From contig NC_087066.1 in assembly GCF_963678635.1 (NCBI RefSeq), positions 20,369,996 through 20,433,995 on the forward strand: a DNA stretch of 64,000 nucleotides, given 5' to 3'. Made by a program: the position numbers and the translations under genes. The DNA is from Symsagittifera roscoffensis (lineage: Eukaryota > Xenacoelomorpha > Acoela > Convolutidae). Below are positions 12,421 to 25,200 of this stretch, in pieces. Position 1 is the first letter of the stretch, and each line of letters begins with the position of its first letter. Below the pieces are notes generated by a model. The model did no database searches, was not told where the DNA came from, and saw nothing but the letters and a program-made list of their open reading frames with translations.

Positions 12421-13770
12421 TCAACCTGTTTTTCTAGTTTTGAGATACATCCTTGAAAATTTCTTAATGTTGTTCGAGTCACAACTGAAAAGGCCCACAA
12501 CTTGCCCCCCGATGATTATTTGAGGTAATTAACTTTTGCGTGAACAATAACAACTTCTGAGAGCGTACTAAATCGTTTTTCTATGTCGTTCAGAAACCAG
12601 AGTAAGTTAACTCCTTTTTTCACTGCTGCAACTACTGCACTGTGTGCATCTAAGGGATCAATAGTTAATACACCACGCTGGAAAGAACAAGATAAAATTA
12701 TAGCGCCTGCATAAACTTTGAACATTTTTTTATACTACGTATAGTTTACTACTTCCTTGTAGTTTTTTCAATTTTTTTTTTCAGTTATTCGAAATTTTCA
12801 TTAGCGATAACCACTAAAAAGTTGCTGGAAAGCATTTACCGGCCTTTAAACGGCCTTTAACCATAGCTATTTTACCAGTCTCAGTGCTTTATGTTACATT
12901 CGTCAGAGCAGTTTTCTAATGAGAGTTTTGATTTTTCCATTGGATCAGTTTTCTGTTTTTGAATCATTCTGATTATTTTCAATCTTTTGCCCAAACATTT
13001 TTCTGAGACCTTTGAGTCCATAGCATTGAGAGCACATGACAAGATGAATTGTCCGAATCCTGCGGATTGATTGATAAATTTTTTATTTCATCAGTTTTAG
13101 CATTAGAAAGCTGTATTTATACCAAAATGTCGAAACAGGTTCTCTGTTTGAATTGCTAGAAGCAGAAGTGTTCTCATGGTCAACAGTTTTATAGGAGGCG
13201 AAGAATTGCTAGCATAACTGTTTTTAGACTCATCAAAAGTTATTTTCCCATACTTTGTGTTTTCCGTTTTTCTTGCTGTTACTCGATGTTCCCAGAAAAA
13301 TTGGGCTATACGCAATTCAACTGAAAACTTCGCAAAAAATAGAATAAGTTCTTGCCCATTTTTAGTTTCATAAAACATTTTTGCCTACAGATCATAATTA
13401 AACATTTTAGGGTGATTGACGAAAAGACAAAGTGAGATTAATAAGCTTCCTGAACCTTGAGAGTTCTCAATTATTTTAAATTATGTCTCGATCACAATTG
13501 GACATGATCTGTATTGCTCCAGAGGAAACATCTACGCTTTCACCTGGAGTCCTTTCTTTAACTAAAAACTAGAAAATTAATATCTTTTTAGGCTGGATGA
13601 AGCTTCTCCTGAAATTTTTTACTTTCGAACAATCGGAACGACCGACAACGTTTGCTATAATGAACAAATTATAAACGCTTCTCCTATCACTGTTTTACTA
13701 CTTCTTCGTCTTTCATGATTTCAGCCTGCGTCGACAGATGTCTCAAGATAACCGTTGACACGTTTCTGAC
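12421..13770. other. Gene-free stretch
   Basis: No supported gene. Minus-strand open frames at 12516-12725 and 13103-13378 have no confirmed homology; the first was weighed as a retroelement fragment and set aside. Confidence 0.35.
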
Positions 13771-13773
13771 ATT

Positions 13774-15291
13774 CATTACCAGGCCAAACTGTGCACTGGA
13801 TAGGCGCACAATTTTCTGTCTGTGTATTCCTGGATTCCAGAGACAAGTATTTAAACATGTTCCAAAATGTAAGTGGATTCCACTTACAAGATTTACGTGG
13901 ATTCCGCATACATGTTCTTGCAACGTAAAATTTGTCGGCACATTTAATTTGTTGCGGATTCAGCAACAAGCAAACATAGCTAGTTATTCTGGATTTCGCA
14001 ACTGTAAGTGGACTCAGCAAAATGTAAGTGGAATCCGCAAATATAAGTGGAATCCGCAAAAGTTGTTCTATAAGAATTCAGAAATTTGTTTATTACTGAA
14101 CTTGCATATGCACTTGCGGATTTTAAAAGCAAGGACTTAACCATTGTCGGCGGAATCCACAATCAAATTTCAAAACATTGGTCAACTAAATCGATGGATG
14201 TCACACTTAAGTATTTGCAAGCAGTTTTTGGGATCATAGTTTTGGAAATACAACACCGAATAAATTCATTGGGTTAAGTCGGTAATTGGGTTAATTCATT
14301 TTTGGATTGACATATCGCCGAATTAGGTCAGTACTTGGGATTCAGTAATTGAGATTCAGTATTTGAGCTTTAATTGAGATTCAGTATTTGGGAGCGTGAA
14401 TTCAATTCATTTTGTTCACAGGGAGTAATTGATCTATTTAATTAATTGAGTAAAGTAGTTTTTGATAAAAACTACCGAAACTTGAATTACAGTAGAATTC
14501 AACTTTAAATTCAAAAACAAAACTATATAGTCCTGCAAATGTTGCCTTTTTAAACTATAATCTGGTTTCGCATTTTGAAATTGTTTCAAAATGGCTAAAT
14601 TCAAATTTTTGTTTTTGTTGAATGGCTTGAAGTGAACTGATGAACGAAAAGGTTTCAAAATGGCTAAATTAAAACTTTTATTTTCATTGAATTTCTTGAA
14701 ATGAACCGATGAATAAGTTTACAGGAATTTAGATTGATGAGAGGAATTGAGATTGAAGTTAACCTTTGTAGGAAATGAGATTGAAGCTGGGTATGTTTGG
14801 CAAGAATTGAGATGAGATCGAAGTTGCGTATGTTTGTCAGGAAATGAGATAGAATTTGGGTGTTTGACAAGAATTGAGAACGAACATTTGGCATTTCAAC
14901 TGGTAGCTGATCAACGTTGTAATTAAAAGATATAGTTTTGAAAGCTACTACACATAAATATATGTTAACGGAATCCGCAAACAAAATGCGGATTCCACTT
15001 ATAGTTTGCAGATTCCATTTACAGTTGCGGACTACGCAACAGCTCAACATAACAATACAAACGTCTTATCTTTAGTTTGTTGATTCCAGAAACTGTTCTG
15101 CATTCCGCAAATTCGCCTATTTTTGGAGCGATTTTCAGCGGTATAATGATTTAGGTATTTGTTTGTGGAATCCAAAACAGCATAGAAGATCAAAAAAAGC
15201 AGCAATGTTGCGGATTCCGCGACAAATCTGACTTTGGCATGTTGCGGAATCCGCTTACAATGCACAGAATGCACAATTTGGTTTCGTAATG
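13774..15291. mobile_element. 1.5-kb relative of the 20-bp-TIR element, opposite orientation
   Basis: The left end at 13774 is CATTACCAGGCCAAACTGTG, followed by a segment with CTGGATAGGCGCACAATTTT. This matches the inward-read right end of 10017-10598. The right end at 15291 is the complement of a diverged terminus (CATTACGAAACCAAATTGTG when reversed), followed inward by the same CATTCTGTGCATTGTAA as the left end of 10017-10598. Both ends carry blocks of GGAATCCGC repeats. The middle (about 14280-14940) adds GAGATTCAGTATTTGAG and GAATTGAGATTGAAG repeats. No transposase frame is present. Target duplications were not resolved. Confidence 0.7.
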
Positions 15292-15956
15292 ACTACTTAG
15301 TCGCAATCGTAAACGTTCAATAGTTTTTTATTGTTCAAAAAGAGGGAATCTTTCGACAACATTTTTCGACGTTATTTGGAAATCATCTCAGAATGATTTA
15401 ACCGCATTATCGACATTAATTGCAAGTTATACCGGCTTTTTTGGCAAGTCAAACAAAATTTTGCCGACAATTCTGAACAAAATGTAGTTGATTGTCGTGT
15501 ATTTTTACGGATGGAAAAATCAATTAATGATCTCGTTGAAGGAAAACGAACACATTAACAAGGATTTAAGCGGAGAAAACGTCTTAATAGTTGAGGGCAA
15601 TTTTTCCACAAACCGCTAAAATTCGTTCAAAAAATGGGTAGCCGTATATCATTTATACTTGATATAAACATATTATTGATTAGGCAATTTGCAATTATTT
15701 CAATCAGGGAAATCCCCCTGATCAGTATCCTTTGGCAAAAAAACAGTTTTTTGAAGACAGTGGAATTTACGTGCTTGTATGGACCAGTAAAATCAATAAG
15801 ACAAAATTTTGAAAAACTGAGTATCCTCAATTCAAGAGCTTGCGACAAGCTCCAGGCTATAATTTGATTGAAGCAACGAGCCATTTCAGTTTAAATTTTT
15901 GAGACCTAATTTCATCGTAGCATAGTCGCTTTGTATCGACAAATACAAAAAGAAAG
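15292..15956. other. Unassigned stretch with a coding-like plus-strand segment
   Basis: Between about 15530 and 15867, plus-strand segments read as protein-like (an open frame at 15634-15867 containing CLYGPVKSIRQNFEKLS). No family was recognised and no splice context supports a host exon. It may be a transposon remnant. Confidence 0.2.
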
Positions 15957-16290
15957 CATAGCCAACAGACCGTTGGAAAATAGTAATTAACGCAAGTAAA
16001 CAGAAAAAAAACACTAACTTAGTTTAAAAACCTCAACTTTCGAAATTCAAAGAAAAACAAGATTCCCTTTCCTTTTCTAGAACAATTTCTGATTGGCATT
16101 TTTTTGATAACATCAACCCAAATTGAGAAAACTGGATCAATATGTAAAGTTTTTTTCCGCTGAAAATTAAATTCCACTTACGAAACTAGAAAGCGTTTTT
16201 TTTGCACCATTGCCCCGTTTGTATTTGAAGAGTACTATTCAGGTAACTTTCAGCAGATGAATTTCATTTGCGCTCTGTTTGCTTTTCTCC
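15957..16290. repeat. Dispersed repeat family B, copy 1
   Basis: Carries GCCAACAGACCGTTGGAAAA, then CTCAACTTTCGAAATTCAAAG, and an ATTAAATTCCACTT segment in that order. The same order is seen at 22680-23010 and 26360-26790, with partial copies at 23390-23470, 45470-45535 and 46030-46330. It is non-coding, and the type is unknown. Confidence 0.5.
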
Positions 16291-16504
16291 CTACCTGCAA
16301 ATTTTTACAAAAGAATCACTGTTTGAAACAACCGATTGCTCTGAAAATTGACATGCTGATTAATTAGGCCTTAACAACTCTATTTGGTCTTCATAATCAA
16401 CCTTGTAAAACCACTCATTACACCATAAAATTGATGCTCATGAGGTTGTTGGGAAAAAGAGAAAGAGCCTTAATTTGAACTCTAAAAGTGCATATCTACC
16501 AAAA

Positions 16505-16859
16505 CAGTGGCAGATCTAAGATTTCTCTCGAGGGGGGAGGGCAGATTTTCAAAAAACTTTCAAATTTTTGGAAAATTTTGTCGACCTTTTTCTTAGGCAA
16601 CATTTTTGCGGCACAGGCAAAATGTTGAAAAAGCAGGCCAAAAAAGATGTTCTAGCCAATTTTTGATAACTTTTGACTAGAAAAATCGTGTTTTTCGGCG
16701 GTGCGTTTTCAGGGTCCGTCACCAAATATGGATATATCAAAATAGTACAGAGGGGAATCCTTTGCGTCGGCCGGGGGTCGAATCACTGAGGAGGGGGGGG
16801 GGGGGGGGGGTGTGAAGGGACGTACGCCCCAACACCCTTCCCCCCTAAATCCGCCCCTG
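16505..16859. mobile_element. hAT-type MITE with exact 8-bp target-site duplication
   Basis: The element begins CAGTGGCAGATCTAAGATTT and ends with the inverse of CAGGGGCGGATTTAGGGGGG. It is flanked on both sides by TACCAAAA (16497-16504 and 16860-16867), an exact 8-bp direct repeat. Termini of the form CAGxGGCGGATCTA with an 8-bp duplication are typical of hAT-superfamily non-autonomous elements. The 355-bp interior has no coding capacity. It includes a run of 18 G at 16793-16810 and C-rich matching sequence near the right end. The exact duplication makes the boundaries firm; the superfamily name is from known family features. Confidence 0.85.
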
Positions 16860-16869
16860 TACCAAAAAG

Positions 16870-18800
16870 CTTTCATACATGCATTAATATGTATGAATGC
16901 ACAGCTGTAGTTATTAGAGCATTTTAAAACCTTTTGAAAAAAAAATAATCACCAAGATCTATTTAAAAGTCTTTACTATCTTCACTACGATCATTAATCT
17001 TAAACACTCTTCATAAACTTTACAAGAACTTTAGAGAGGATACGAAAAATTTGGCACCTTTTCAAAAAGCAACCCAGCGCATGATTCAAAAGGGTATGGA
17101 ATGTGGCCGACGGAAAAGCGTCAATGAACTGCAAAACCGGTCATGAACCTAAGAAATTGTCAAATTCATACTTTTGACTTATTGAGATTATAGCGATTCA
17201 GCTCTTTCATTTAAAGCTTAAATCACAGTACCGTAATGAGATCACTTCGCTCGATTTGAGAAGCCTGGTTCAAAAGTTAAATTTTCATTCGCTAGATAAG
17301 CAAAAAACTGAAAGTTTTTGGACAATTTTCTGTTTTGTTAGTATAAAGTGAATCTTGCTTTCCATTCAACAAATGAATTTGAAGCGAGCTTATACAAACC
17401 GCGAAAAAATCATATTGAAGCGATTTCATCCTGAAAAAGAAAAACCACAACCTATATGAGAGTCTTTAAAAGTGTGAGGAAAATTAAATCTCTTGCTGAA
17501 AATGCCTAGCCTCATATTAGATTTGGGATGTATACCATAAAGTCTAATTCAAACCCTCTTTCCTGAGCACTGAAATGTTTTGAACATCGAATCAGAGCTA
17601 AAGGCGCGTTGATATGACATCACTTTACGCTATCTGTTTATTTGTGATAACTGGCCTGCATTCAAAAATGCGACTTCCATACCACTAATAAAACAACCCG
17701 ACAATGTTTTCTTGTCACAATCCTGGCTGACAGAGGCCAATACAAGGAAGACAAAAAATTTGAGACAAGATTTAAATTCAATTTATCACATCTGGTCAGC
17801 AAAAACGAAAAACTACTTCGCATCAGGTTTCATCAAAAATAAATTAATTTCCCAAAATTGTGATTAGTACCATTGAGATCGCACATTGTAGAAACAAAAT
17901 CACGGTCATGAAAGCTCGGCAATTTTATCATGACTTAGTTTTTCATTACATAATAATAGTCAAGTACGTCCAATTAGCCTGCGTAAATTACACTTTATAT
18001 ACATTAGACCAGCTAACAATAGTAATGATGTTGTCGAAGTCGTGTATAACGACTCAAAAAACAGACATTAGAGAGAAGACTAATAGCACTAAAAAGTTAG
18101 CAATCATTAACTTTTTGAACACCACAGAATCAAAGGATGAAACACACTCGCAATTAGTGTTCAAAGGTTAATGGTGTAGGTTGTTAAGTTAAGTTAATAT
18201 TATGATGATTTAAACTGATTTACTAATTGGCAATAAAAATTGGTAATAAAAATATTTGGAGCATCAGAAGGCAGATATCAGCGGCAATTCAGCAGATTTA
18301 CACAAGTCACAAACAATAACTTGAAAAAGTCGAAAAAGGTGTGACTGTACTAGTCGATTGACTGCAAGTCCAGTTCAAACCGTGGAAAAACAGCTCCGGA
18401 GACCCAGAATTATGTACAGCAGTTTTTTGGAATGGGTTTCTTCTCAGTGATAATTCAAGTGTTAACTTCAAGTTTACTGTTTGCTGTTTTTTTCAAGCTT
18501 TTCGAAAAGATTTTCATCGTTCAAATTTTTGTAACTTCTCAAGTTTTGAAAATTTACTATATATTTTTTCAAGTTTCCACGGTTTGGATTAAAATTTAAT
18601 TGACAGATTGTACAAAATTGCGCACAAAAAAATGATTTCGACAGGAAAAAAGAATATCATTCTAGAAACAAAACAAAGTTCACAGCAGAAAAGTTTCAGT
18701 TCGCTCAAAAAACATTGTCAAAACAAAGTATGTAATATTTCACTAATAGCATAACAGTCTCAAGTTCATTAAATTGCTAAGAGTTCAAAAAAAGTCGACT
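16870..18800. other. Intergenic stretch downstream of importin beta-1
   Basis: No second gene is visible. The open frame at 17860-18171 (+) shows no domain. The part nearest 18800 should hold the importin 3' UTR. An ATTAAA on the minus strand near 18595-18600 could be a variant polyadenylation signal, but nothing else supports it. Confidence 0.4.
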
Positions 18801-18801
18801 T

Positions 18802-19245
18802 TCAAACGCGGGCACAGTTCTTCAATTCCTTGGAAGCCCAGATTGCCAAAGTCTTCGTTTTCTGTTGCTTGGATTTTCTACCTTCTTGAAGTAAGTCTTT
18901 AAACACACGGTCTTCAAAAAGATGAACAATCTTAGGACCATATGCAGCTATTAAGTCACCGACTAGCCCACAAGCGCCCGAAACCAAACCATCAGTTCTG
19001 TCTTCATCTTGCGCGATATCTAGAATAAACTTGACAATATTTTGAACGTGTTGCTGCATTGCAGCTAGTTCGTTACTGAGTGGTTGCGAGGCAAGGTCCC
19101 CGGCTGGTCCCAGAGAGTTAGGGTCTGTTCCAGCAGCAGAGGGTTGGTCGCCACGGAATCCCTGGACTATTCCGGTGTAGCCCTCTAGACAGGACTCTCT
19201 TAGCTCGTTCAAATAGTCAACCATCTCGAAATCTTCCCTGTTGAC
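18802..19245 (-). CDS. KPNB1: Importin beta-1 coding exon 9 (terminal)
   Basis: Encodes residues 753-899: [31 protein letters not shown], a lineage-specific insertion of about 19 Ser/Pro/Gly/Ala-rich residues, then [19 protein letters not shown] and the basic C-terminal tail with [15 protein letters not shown]. The stop is TGA at 18802-18804. Confidence 0.96.
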   Translation of the reverse strand, partial: VNREDFEMVDYLNELRESCLEGYTGIVQGFRGDQPSAAGTDPNSLGPAGDLASQPLSNELAAMQQHVQNIVKFILDIAQDEDRTDGLVSGACGLVGDLIAAYGPKIVHLFEDRVFKDLLQEGRKSKQQKTKTLAIWASKELKNCARV

Positions 19246-22200
19246 CTACAGAAAGATACCGAATATCAGTGAGACCAATTATACATTGTGAATTCAATTT
19301 ACTGCAATATAATATTTCCAATTGATATAGGTTACAAACTAGATGTCAAAAATAACATATTTTACCAAGGAAATCATCAGGAAGAAATAAGACCAAAATT
19401 TTCATTCGACGAACGGGAAACATGAGATCAAAATTTAATGGCAAATTGATAAATCGACAAGACCCTTTACTTAATATAACACTTTTATTTCAATTAGAAG
19501 GCATTGAACACCACAAAAATCAGATCGTACAGTTTTAAAATATTCTTCTATTGATGCACCAACCTGTAACTGACTGGCCTGGTGTAACGTATTGAGAACA
19601 ATATCCACATAAGTTATGAAGGCCGGACCAATTCCAAGAGCAATATCCCCGAAGACTGAGATGATTGGCGGCTTCACACTCTTGTCAATCGAGTTGTTAC
19701 TTAGATGGTGCAGAAGTACAGTCATTATGTCATTGCAGTAAGGCATCAGATCGGAACCCATCGAGCGTGCCAGATCGCTCACTAAGCCTACGGCTGCCTG
19801 ACATAACTGAGGGTCATCTGCATTCTGCAGGTACTGTTTCAGAAATGGGAAGAAGTGTGACATGTATTTATTGAATCCACCTTTCACTCTTTCGACCAAA
19901 GTGCTCATGGCCATTAAGGCGTCCTCCTGAACTCCAGAACTCTGTGCAGCTGACTTAGTGTTCAACATTTGCAGAAGAGCCTCCATGACTCTGTCGGCTA
20001 TTTGCACTGCATCTTCTTCTTTGATTTTCCTGAAAACAATAACACACATTTAATTGGATGCCCAAATGATTTTTTTGACGCAAAAGAATGATATCATTTG
20101 GACACCACATCAATTAATTAAGATAATTAATTAAGATCATTTATCCACGGGGGAAAGGACCAACACAAGAGCTGTACAGCTCATCACGGCGAACCGCTGT
20201 TGTGTCCCTGTTTAAGAACTACATGCAATTATTTTTTTTTGGTTATTTTTCTGGGCTGGTTAATGTTGCTTCACCCTCAAGCAACGAGCACGAATCATGG
20301 TGGGCCTCGAACATCCGACCTTTCGATTGAGAGGCGGAGACGTAACCACTTCACCACCGCTCCCCAATCAATTTTTGCGGGGCAAAATAATTGAGGTCGC
20401 CACACAACAAAGCACGAGACCAAAATAAATGTCCCAGCATTTTTTTTACTAACATGCTGCTTACTGGCAAAACTAATTTGAACAATTGACTAAAACTAAC
20501 CTGAGGACACTTTGAAGGGTAGCACAAAGGAGAGATTGCAAATCTGTGAATTGTTGTCTGTCAGTTGCACTCAACTGGGATATATCATCCAAGTAGATTA
20601 TCTTCTGCAGCCTCTCCATCACAGCTATAGTTGTGCTCTGAATGTGCACGTAGCAGTCCTGCGGCGAGTTCTTCACCAATTCCATGATAGCTTCATATGC
20701 GCTTGTTCTCAGATTGGACTGACCTGCGTCTTGTCTGTCTGTTGTTGCAATCAAGGCCTGAACTATTACCTCATAAAATGGAGATAGACTAAAGGTAGCC
20801 GGTTCATCTGTATGCTCGCTCTCACTCGTGTACTCATATGCCGCAGATGACAAGCTCGTGAATGCCCAGCAGACGTTCGCTGCAACTCGTGGTTCCCGGT
20901 TCAGCGCTTCCAGGAGTTCCGATACCAGATGTTGGACGTGCTCTGGTGCAACTGCTAGATCTGGAAGCACCTCACATACTCTTCCGATAGCCCAGGCAGC
21001 TGTATCCTGCACTGCAGGAGATACATCACGAAGCATATTCACTAGGAAAGGGTTGAAGACCTGCGAAACCAGAGGTTTCAAAGCGGCGGTGTCTGGACCT
21101 TCGAGGATGCAGCCAAAAGCCATGATTGCCGCATCTCTGTTGTTCCAAGAAGTGCTCTGGATGTTGGCCTCTACAAACGGCAGTACATGTGGTACTATGT
21201 CGTTTTCACAGACGTTCGCAACGAGGCTAAGACACACACTGGCTGCTTTGCACGGATTCCATTCATCTTCGTCGTCGTCCTGAGAAGCAAAATAAACGTT
21301 TTTAAACGTTCTAGTCTCAAAATCAAAATTTTAAAAACCAGCCCACAAGAAAATCAGGAACTTCGAATTGCAATGAATAAATCTATTTCTTAAATTCATC
21401 AAAAAAACAAGGATCTTAGTTTTACGTAGTTCAAAATTTGATATAGATTTTTTTGTTTAAGTAGTTCAAAAAATTATTCTGTAATTCAAAACTCAAAACT
21501 TAGTAAACTGATTTTGACGTTTGACTACTTGTTTTTTGGGCGTATCTAACCTGCTTAGCCAGAGTCTCCAATAAAATCGGGACAACATACTGCAGAGCGC
21601 CTTTGGTATAGTGTCTAGACACATTTTCAGGTGCCCTTCCCTGCTCTGCTGCTTCCTGGGCCTCAATCAGAAGATCCATCTCTTCGTCACATACTGAGCT
21701 CCAAAACTCAATACCTTGCAGGGAAACATCCTCCTCTGATGACTTCATGGCATCCAGTGTAATGGCAAAAAGAGCTGGTCCCATGTATGTTTCCATGAAC
21801 TGATAGTACAGAGACATGATTTTCACTAGGCACTGAAGGGCAGTCACTTTGATCTAAATCAAATCAATTTAGGTAAACTTACAGACAGTTCCCTATTGAT
21901 ATTAATGACAAAATAACTTTGAAAGGTTACCTTATGGTTGATGCTTTGAGTTGCTTCACATATGACCTGCATTATGAAGTTCCTTTCGTTGGCGTTCTCG
22001 AAGTTGTTTCTGGTCAACTCCAGAGAATTCAACAGTGCATTTGCAGCAGCTAACTTCACGTTGTCGTTTTGGACATCGTGTTGCATTCCGCCACTCACAA
22101 TTGCTGTCAGAAGTTCGTTCGATTTGTTTTCCAGTTCAGGTGCATCCTAATGTAATTAATTGATAGAACACGGAGTGGACGATTAACAAACACGGAGCCT

Positions 22201-25200
22201 CGAGTTCCCGTGCAAGAACACTGCTCTAACAACAGTTATCCCTGTTAAAGTTTTTATACCAAAAATCGTTAAAAATCAAGTTTAAATCTTTTACCCCAAC
22301 TTTAGGTGAGTAGTATGGTGAGTAGAATGGAGTGTCAAACCACTAATTAACAAGAAACACGAAAAAGAAAGATATTTTCAAACTTTGACACGAGCAATAC
22401 CGCCGGAACTCAAACTCCAGACCTTAGTATCCCAAGGCTCAAACTTTACCAGTAGACCCAGTGGTAAGGAGACTGGTAGACAATGGGGTTTCACAAAAAA
22501 GGCCAATTTCTTAGATCTATTAATTGGAAGAAGTTTAAGTTCCCGATTACTAGTAACTTCATCTCGCCAGTGAAATGTAACTTTTTTTTGATAAATATAT
22601 CTCCTTGAGATAATTCTGGATCAGCAAGAAACGTTTTCATTCCGCTGGGAAAACAATCTAAATTATAGTAACTAAAACAGAATATAAACAGAAAAACAAA
22701 AAAATGCTGACTTGTTTTTGAAAAATCTCAACTTTCGAATTTCAAAGAAAAAATTGATGGCCTTAAAGCCCTTTGAACATCTTGAACAATTTGATATAGA
22801 CACTTTTTTGCTAAAATTAACCAAATTCGAAAAAAATTGGACCAATTTTTTTTCGCTGGGAAAATTAAATTCCACTTCCAACACTAGAACTTAAGACTTT
22901 GATCACGTTTTTCGTGACCGTTACACTTTTGCAGTTCGATAATGGAGTTTGACTTTGTTTTAACAAAGCAAATGAACTGAATTTAAGAAGAGTATGTTTT
23001 TGCTCTTTCACACATGTTCTTTCACGACAAGGCAGGAATGAAAAATGAATATAAGAACGCATGAATGAAAAAAGAAATCAATTGCATAGTTTCGCGCACT
23101 TTTCCGGGCTCTTTCACAATTTTCCGGGCTCTTTCAAAATTTACTGGCATCTTTCCCTCAGAAAGAGCAAAAACATACTCTTCAACAGTTAGAACATAGC
23201 TGAAGATGGCCTCGGGCAAAAGAGACGCACTCGGGCACTTCGTGCCTTCAAGCCGGCTCTTTTTCCCTCGGGCACCTTTCAACTATGTTCTAACTACTAC
23301 AAAGAAATCATATGTCAAACCGTGACACAGGAAAGTTGAACCTGATACAAAATCATCGCGACATATATAAGAATCTGAACTATGCTTTTAAAAACAATGC
23401 CAACAGACAGTTGGAAAAGAGTCAATGAATTTAACTTTTTGAAAAAATTCAACTTTCGAATTTCAAAGAAATTGTGGGTCCATCAAACACTTAGCTTTTA
23501 CAGTACCGAAATATGCTCGACTGTACACGAGCTATGACAAGGTTTCTAGACGTTCGAAAGCAAACTTTGAACCGAGGTCACAGTTGCTTACAGGGAAAAC
23601 GTCTGAAGCAAGCTTAGATCGATTCAAGAAATTACTATTTCATCTGTACTTCTGGCGGTATCTTATGTCTTTCCATCCCAACTCCACGACTCTGCCTGGG
23701 GCAGCTTGATGTTGCAACAAGAGTAAACTAAGTCAACCAACAATTCAGAGGAAAATTCGGTCGAATTGAAACATTTTAAATTCAGAGGTGAAGATGCACT
23801 TCACAATCGCAAGGCAAACAAAAAATTTTTTTTAAGATATTTTTTTTGAATTATGTCGTTTTTTGTCCGTGGTGTAATGAGAGGATCTGAACGAAAGCCT
23901 AGAACTTAGTCATATTCAAAAGTCATCGTAAATTAGTCATTTTTAACGAAATGTTTCATTTGACAAACGAACAGAAAACAAAAACAAAAAGAATTTAATT
24001 TTTACTAACAAAAAGACACTATAAAACTTCTAAAAATGATTTTACCAAAGTACAACATAGTTTTTGTGGCTTAAAAAATTATCCTCCTACTTTAAGTATG
24101 CTCGCTCGCTTCATTCGCTCAGAATGAGACTTAAACTCAATTTCTCAAAAAATCGAACTATTGGTTCTCGACCGTGAAAAAACTTTTTGAAACCTTCTAC
24201 GTCGTTCGAATCAGGGCTTTAATATGATAAATCATTCAACCAATTCGCAAGAATATGTGTAATAATGATTTTGCCCATGAAAAAACTGAAACAAACGAAG
24301 ACAAAGATCCTTCCTACTTTCAGCGGTCGGAACAAAAACGGCAAAAAGGAGCTCTATAAATTAAAAACCGAAACAAGGCATCAACGGATCGAACCCGCAT
24401 CGGGGTAGACAAAGACTCTAACATAACTTCACACCTTTTTTGAAATAAAAAGCACACACCAAAGGATGCTCTTTAACTCAACAGTAGGTCATGATATTCG
24501 AAATCGCTACACATATACTAATCCGTAAAAAAAAATCTGAAGTGAAAGTAAAGTTTTTTAAACACCACTTGCGATACAACAAAAACATTTTAAAAAAAAA
24601 CTGGAAAACGTTAAAATTAAAATCCCACCTGAAACTACAATGAACAACACTTCCACTTGCAACTACAATGAAAGTTGCTTTTACAGCACAAGAAAATATC
24701 AAGATAAGGCAACTAAGCCGAGGAGCTTTGAGCAGACACCTGAAAAAAAAACAATTTTCAAAAAATTCAACTCCTGAAACTACAAAGAACAACACTTGCA
24801 ACTGTAAAGAAAGTTGCTTAACTCACAAGCAAGATGTGAGACGTGACAACTGAGCCGGCAAAATTTTAGCAGACAAACTAAAGTACGAAAATTCAATTTT
24901 ACGAAAAGTTTTTCAATTGCACACATACTGAAAAAACAATGTCCGGTCAAAACTCGAAGCGCGGGCCTTAGGGTTCAAAGGAGGTGGCGTTACCTCTAGG
25001 CCAAGTGGGAAGGAACCTGGAAGTTGTGAAGGTGGTTCGATAATAAACCAAGTTGAAAATTTGTTTACGGGACAAAAAATTGTTTACGGGATAAAGTCTA
25101 GTTCCCAATTACAAGACACTTGCTCTCGCAAGTCTAATAAAATTGCGCAAAATTGTGTAAAATAGTCTAATAAAATTGGATAAAAGCGGTTCGGTTTGAA

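Noticed and set aside
12516-12725. Minus-strand frame with AVKKGVNLLWFLNDIEKRFS resembling the Ty3-type connection region (KKGV.F.W....KAF..L)
   Set aside because: Only one short similarity, no neighbouring RT or RNase H motifs in any frame; chance cannot be excluded.
17860-18171. 103-codon plus-strand open frame downstream of importin
   Set aside because: No domain, no splice or promoter context, composition as expected for AT-rich intergenic DNA.
20828-21283. 151-codon plus-strand open frame opposite importin exon 7
   Set aside because: Antisense shadow of a strongly conserved exon.
24668-24853. Short open frame and GC-poor repeats in importin intron 4 as a nested gene
   Set aside because: No conserved protein features; the region is built of SINE-like and dispersed repeats.
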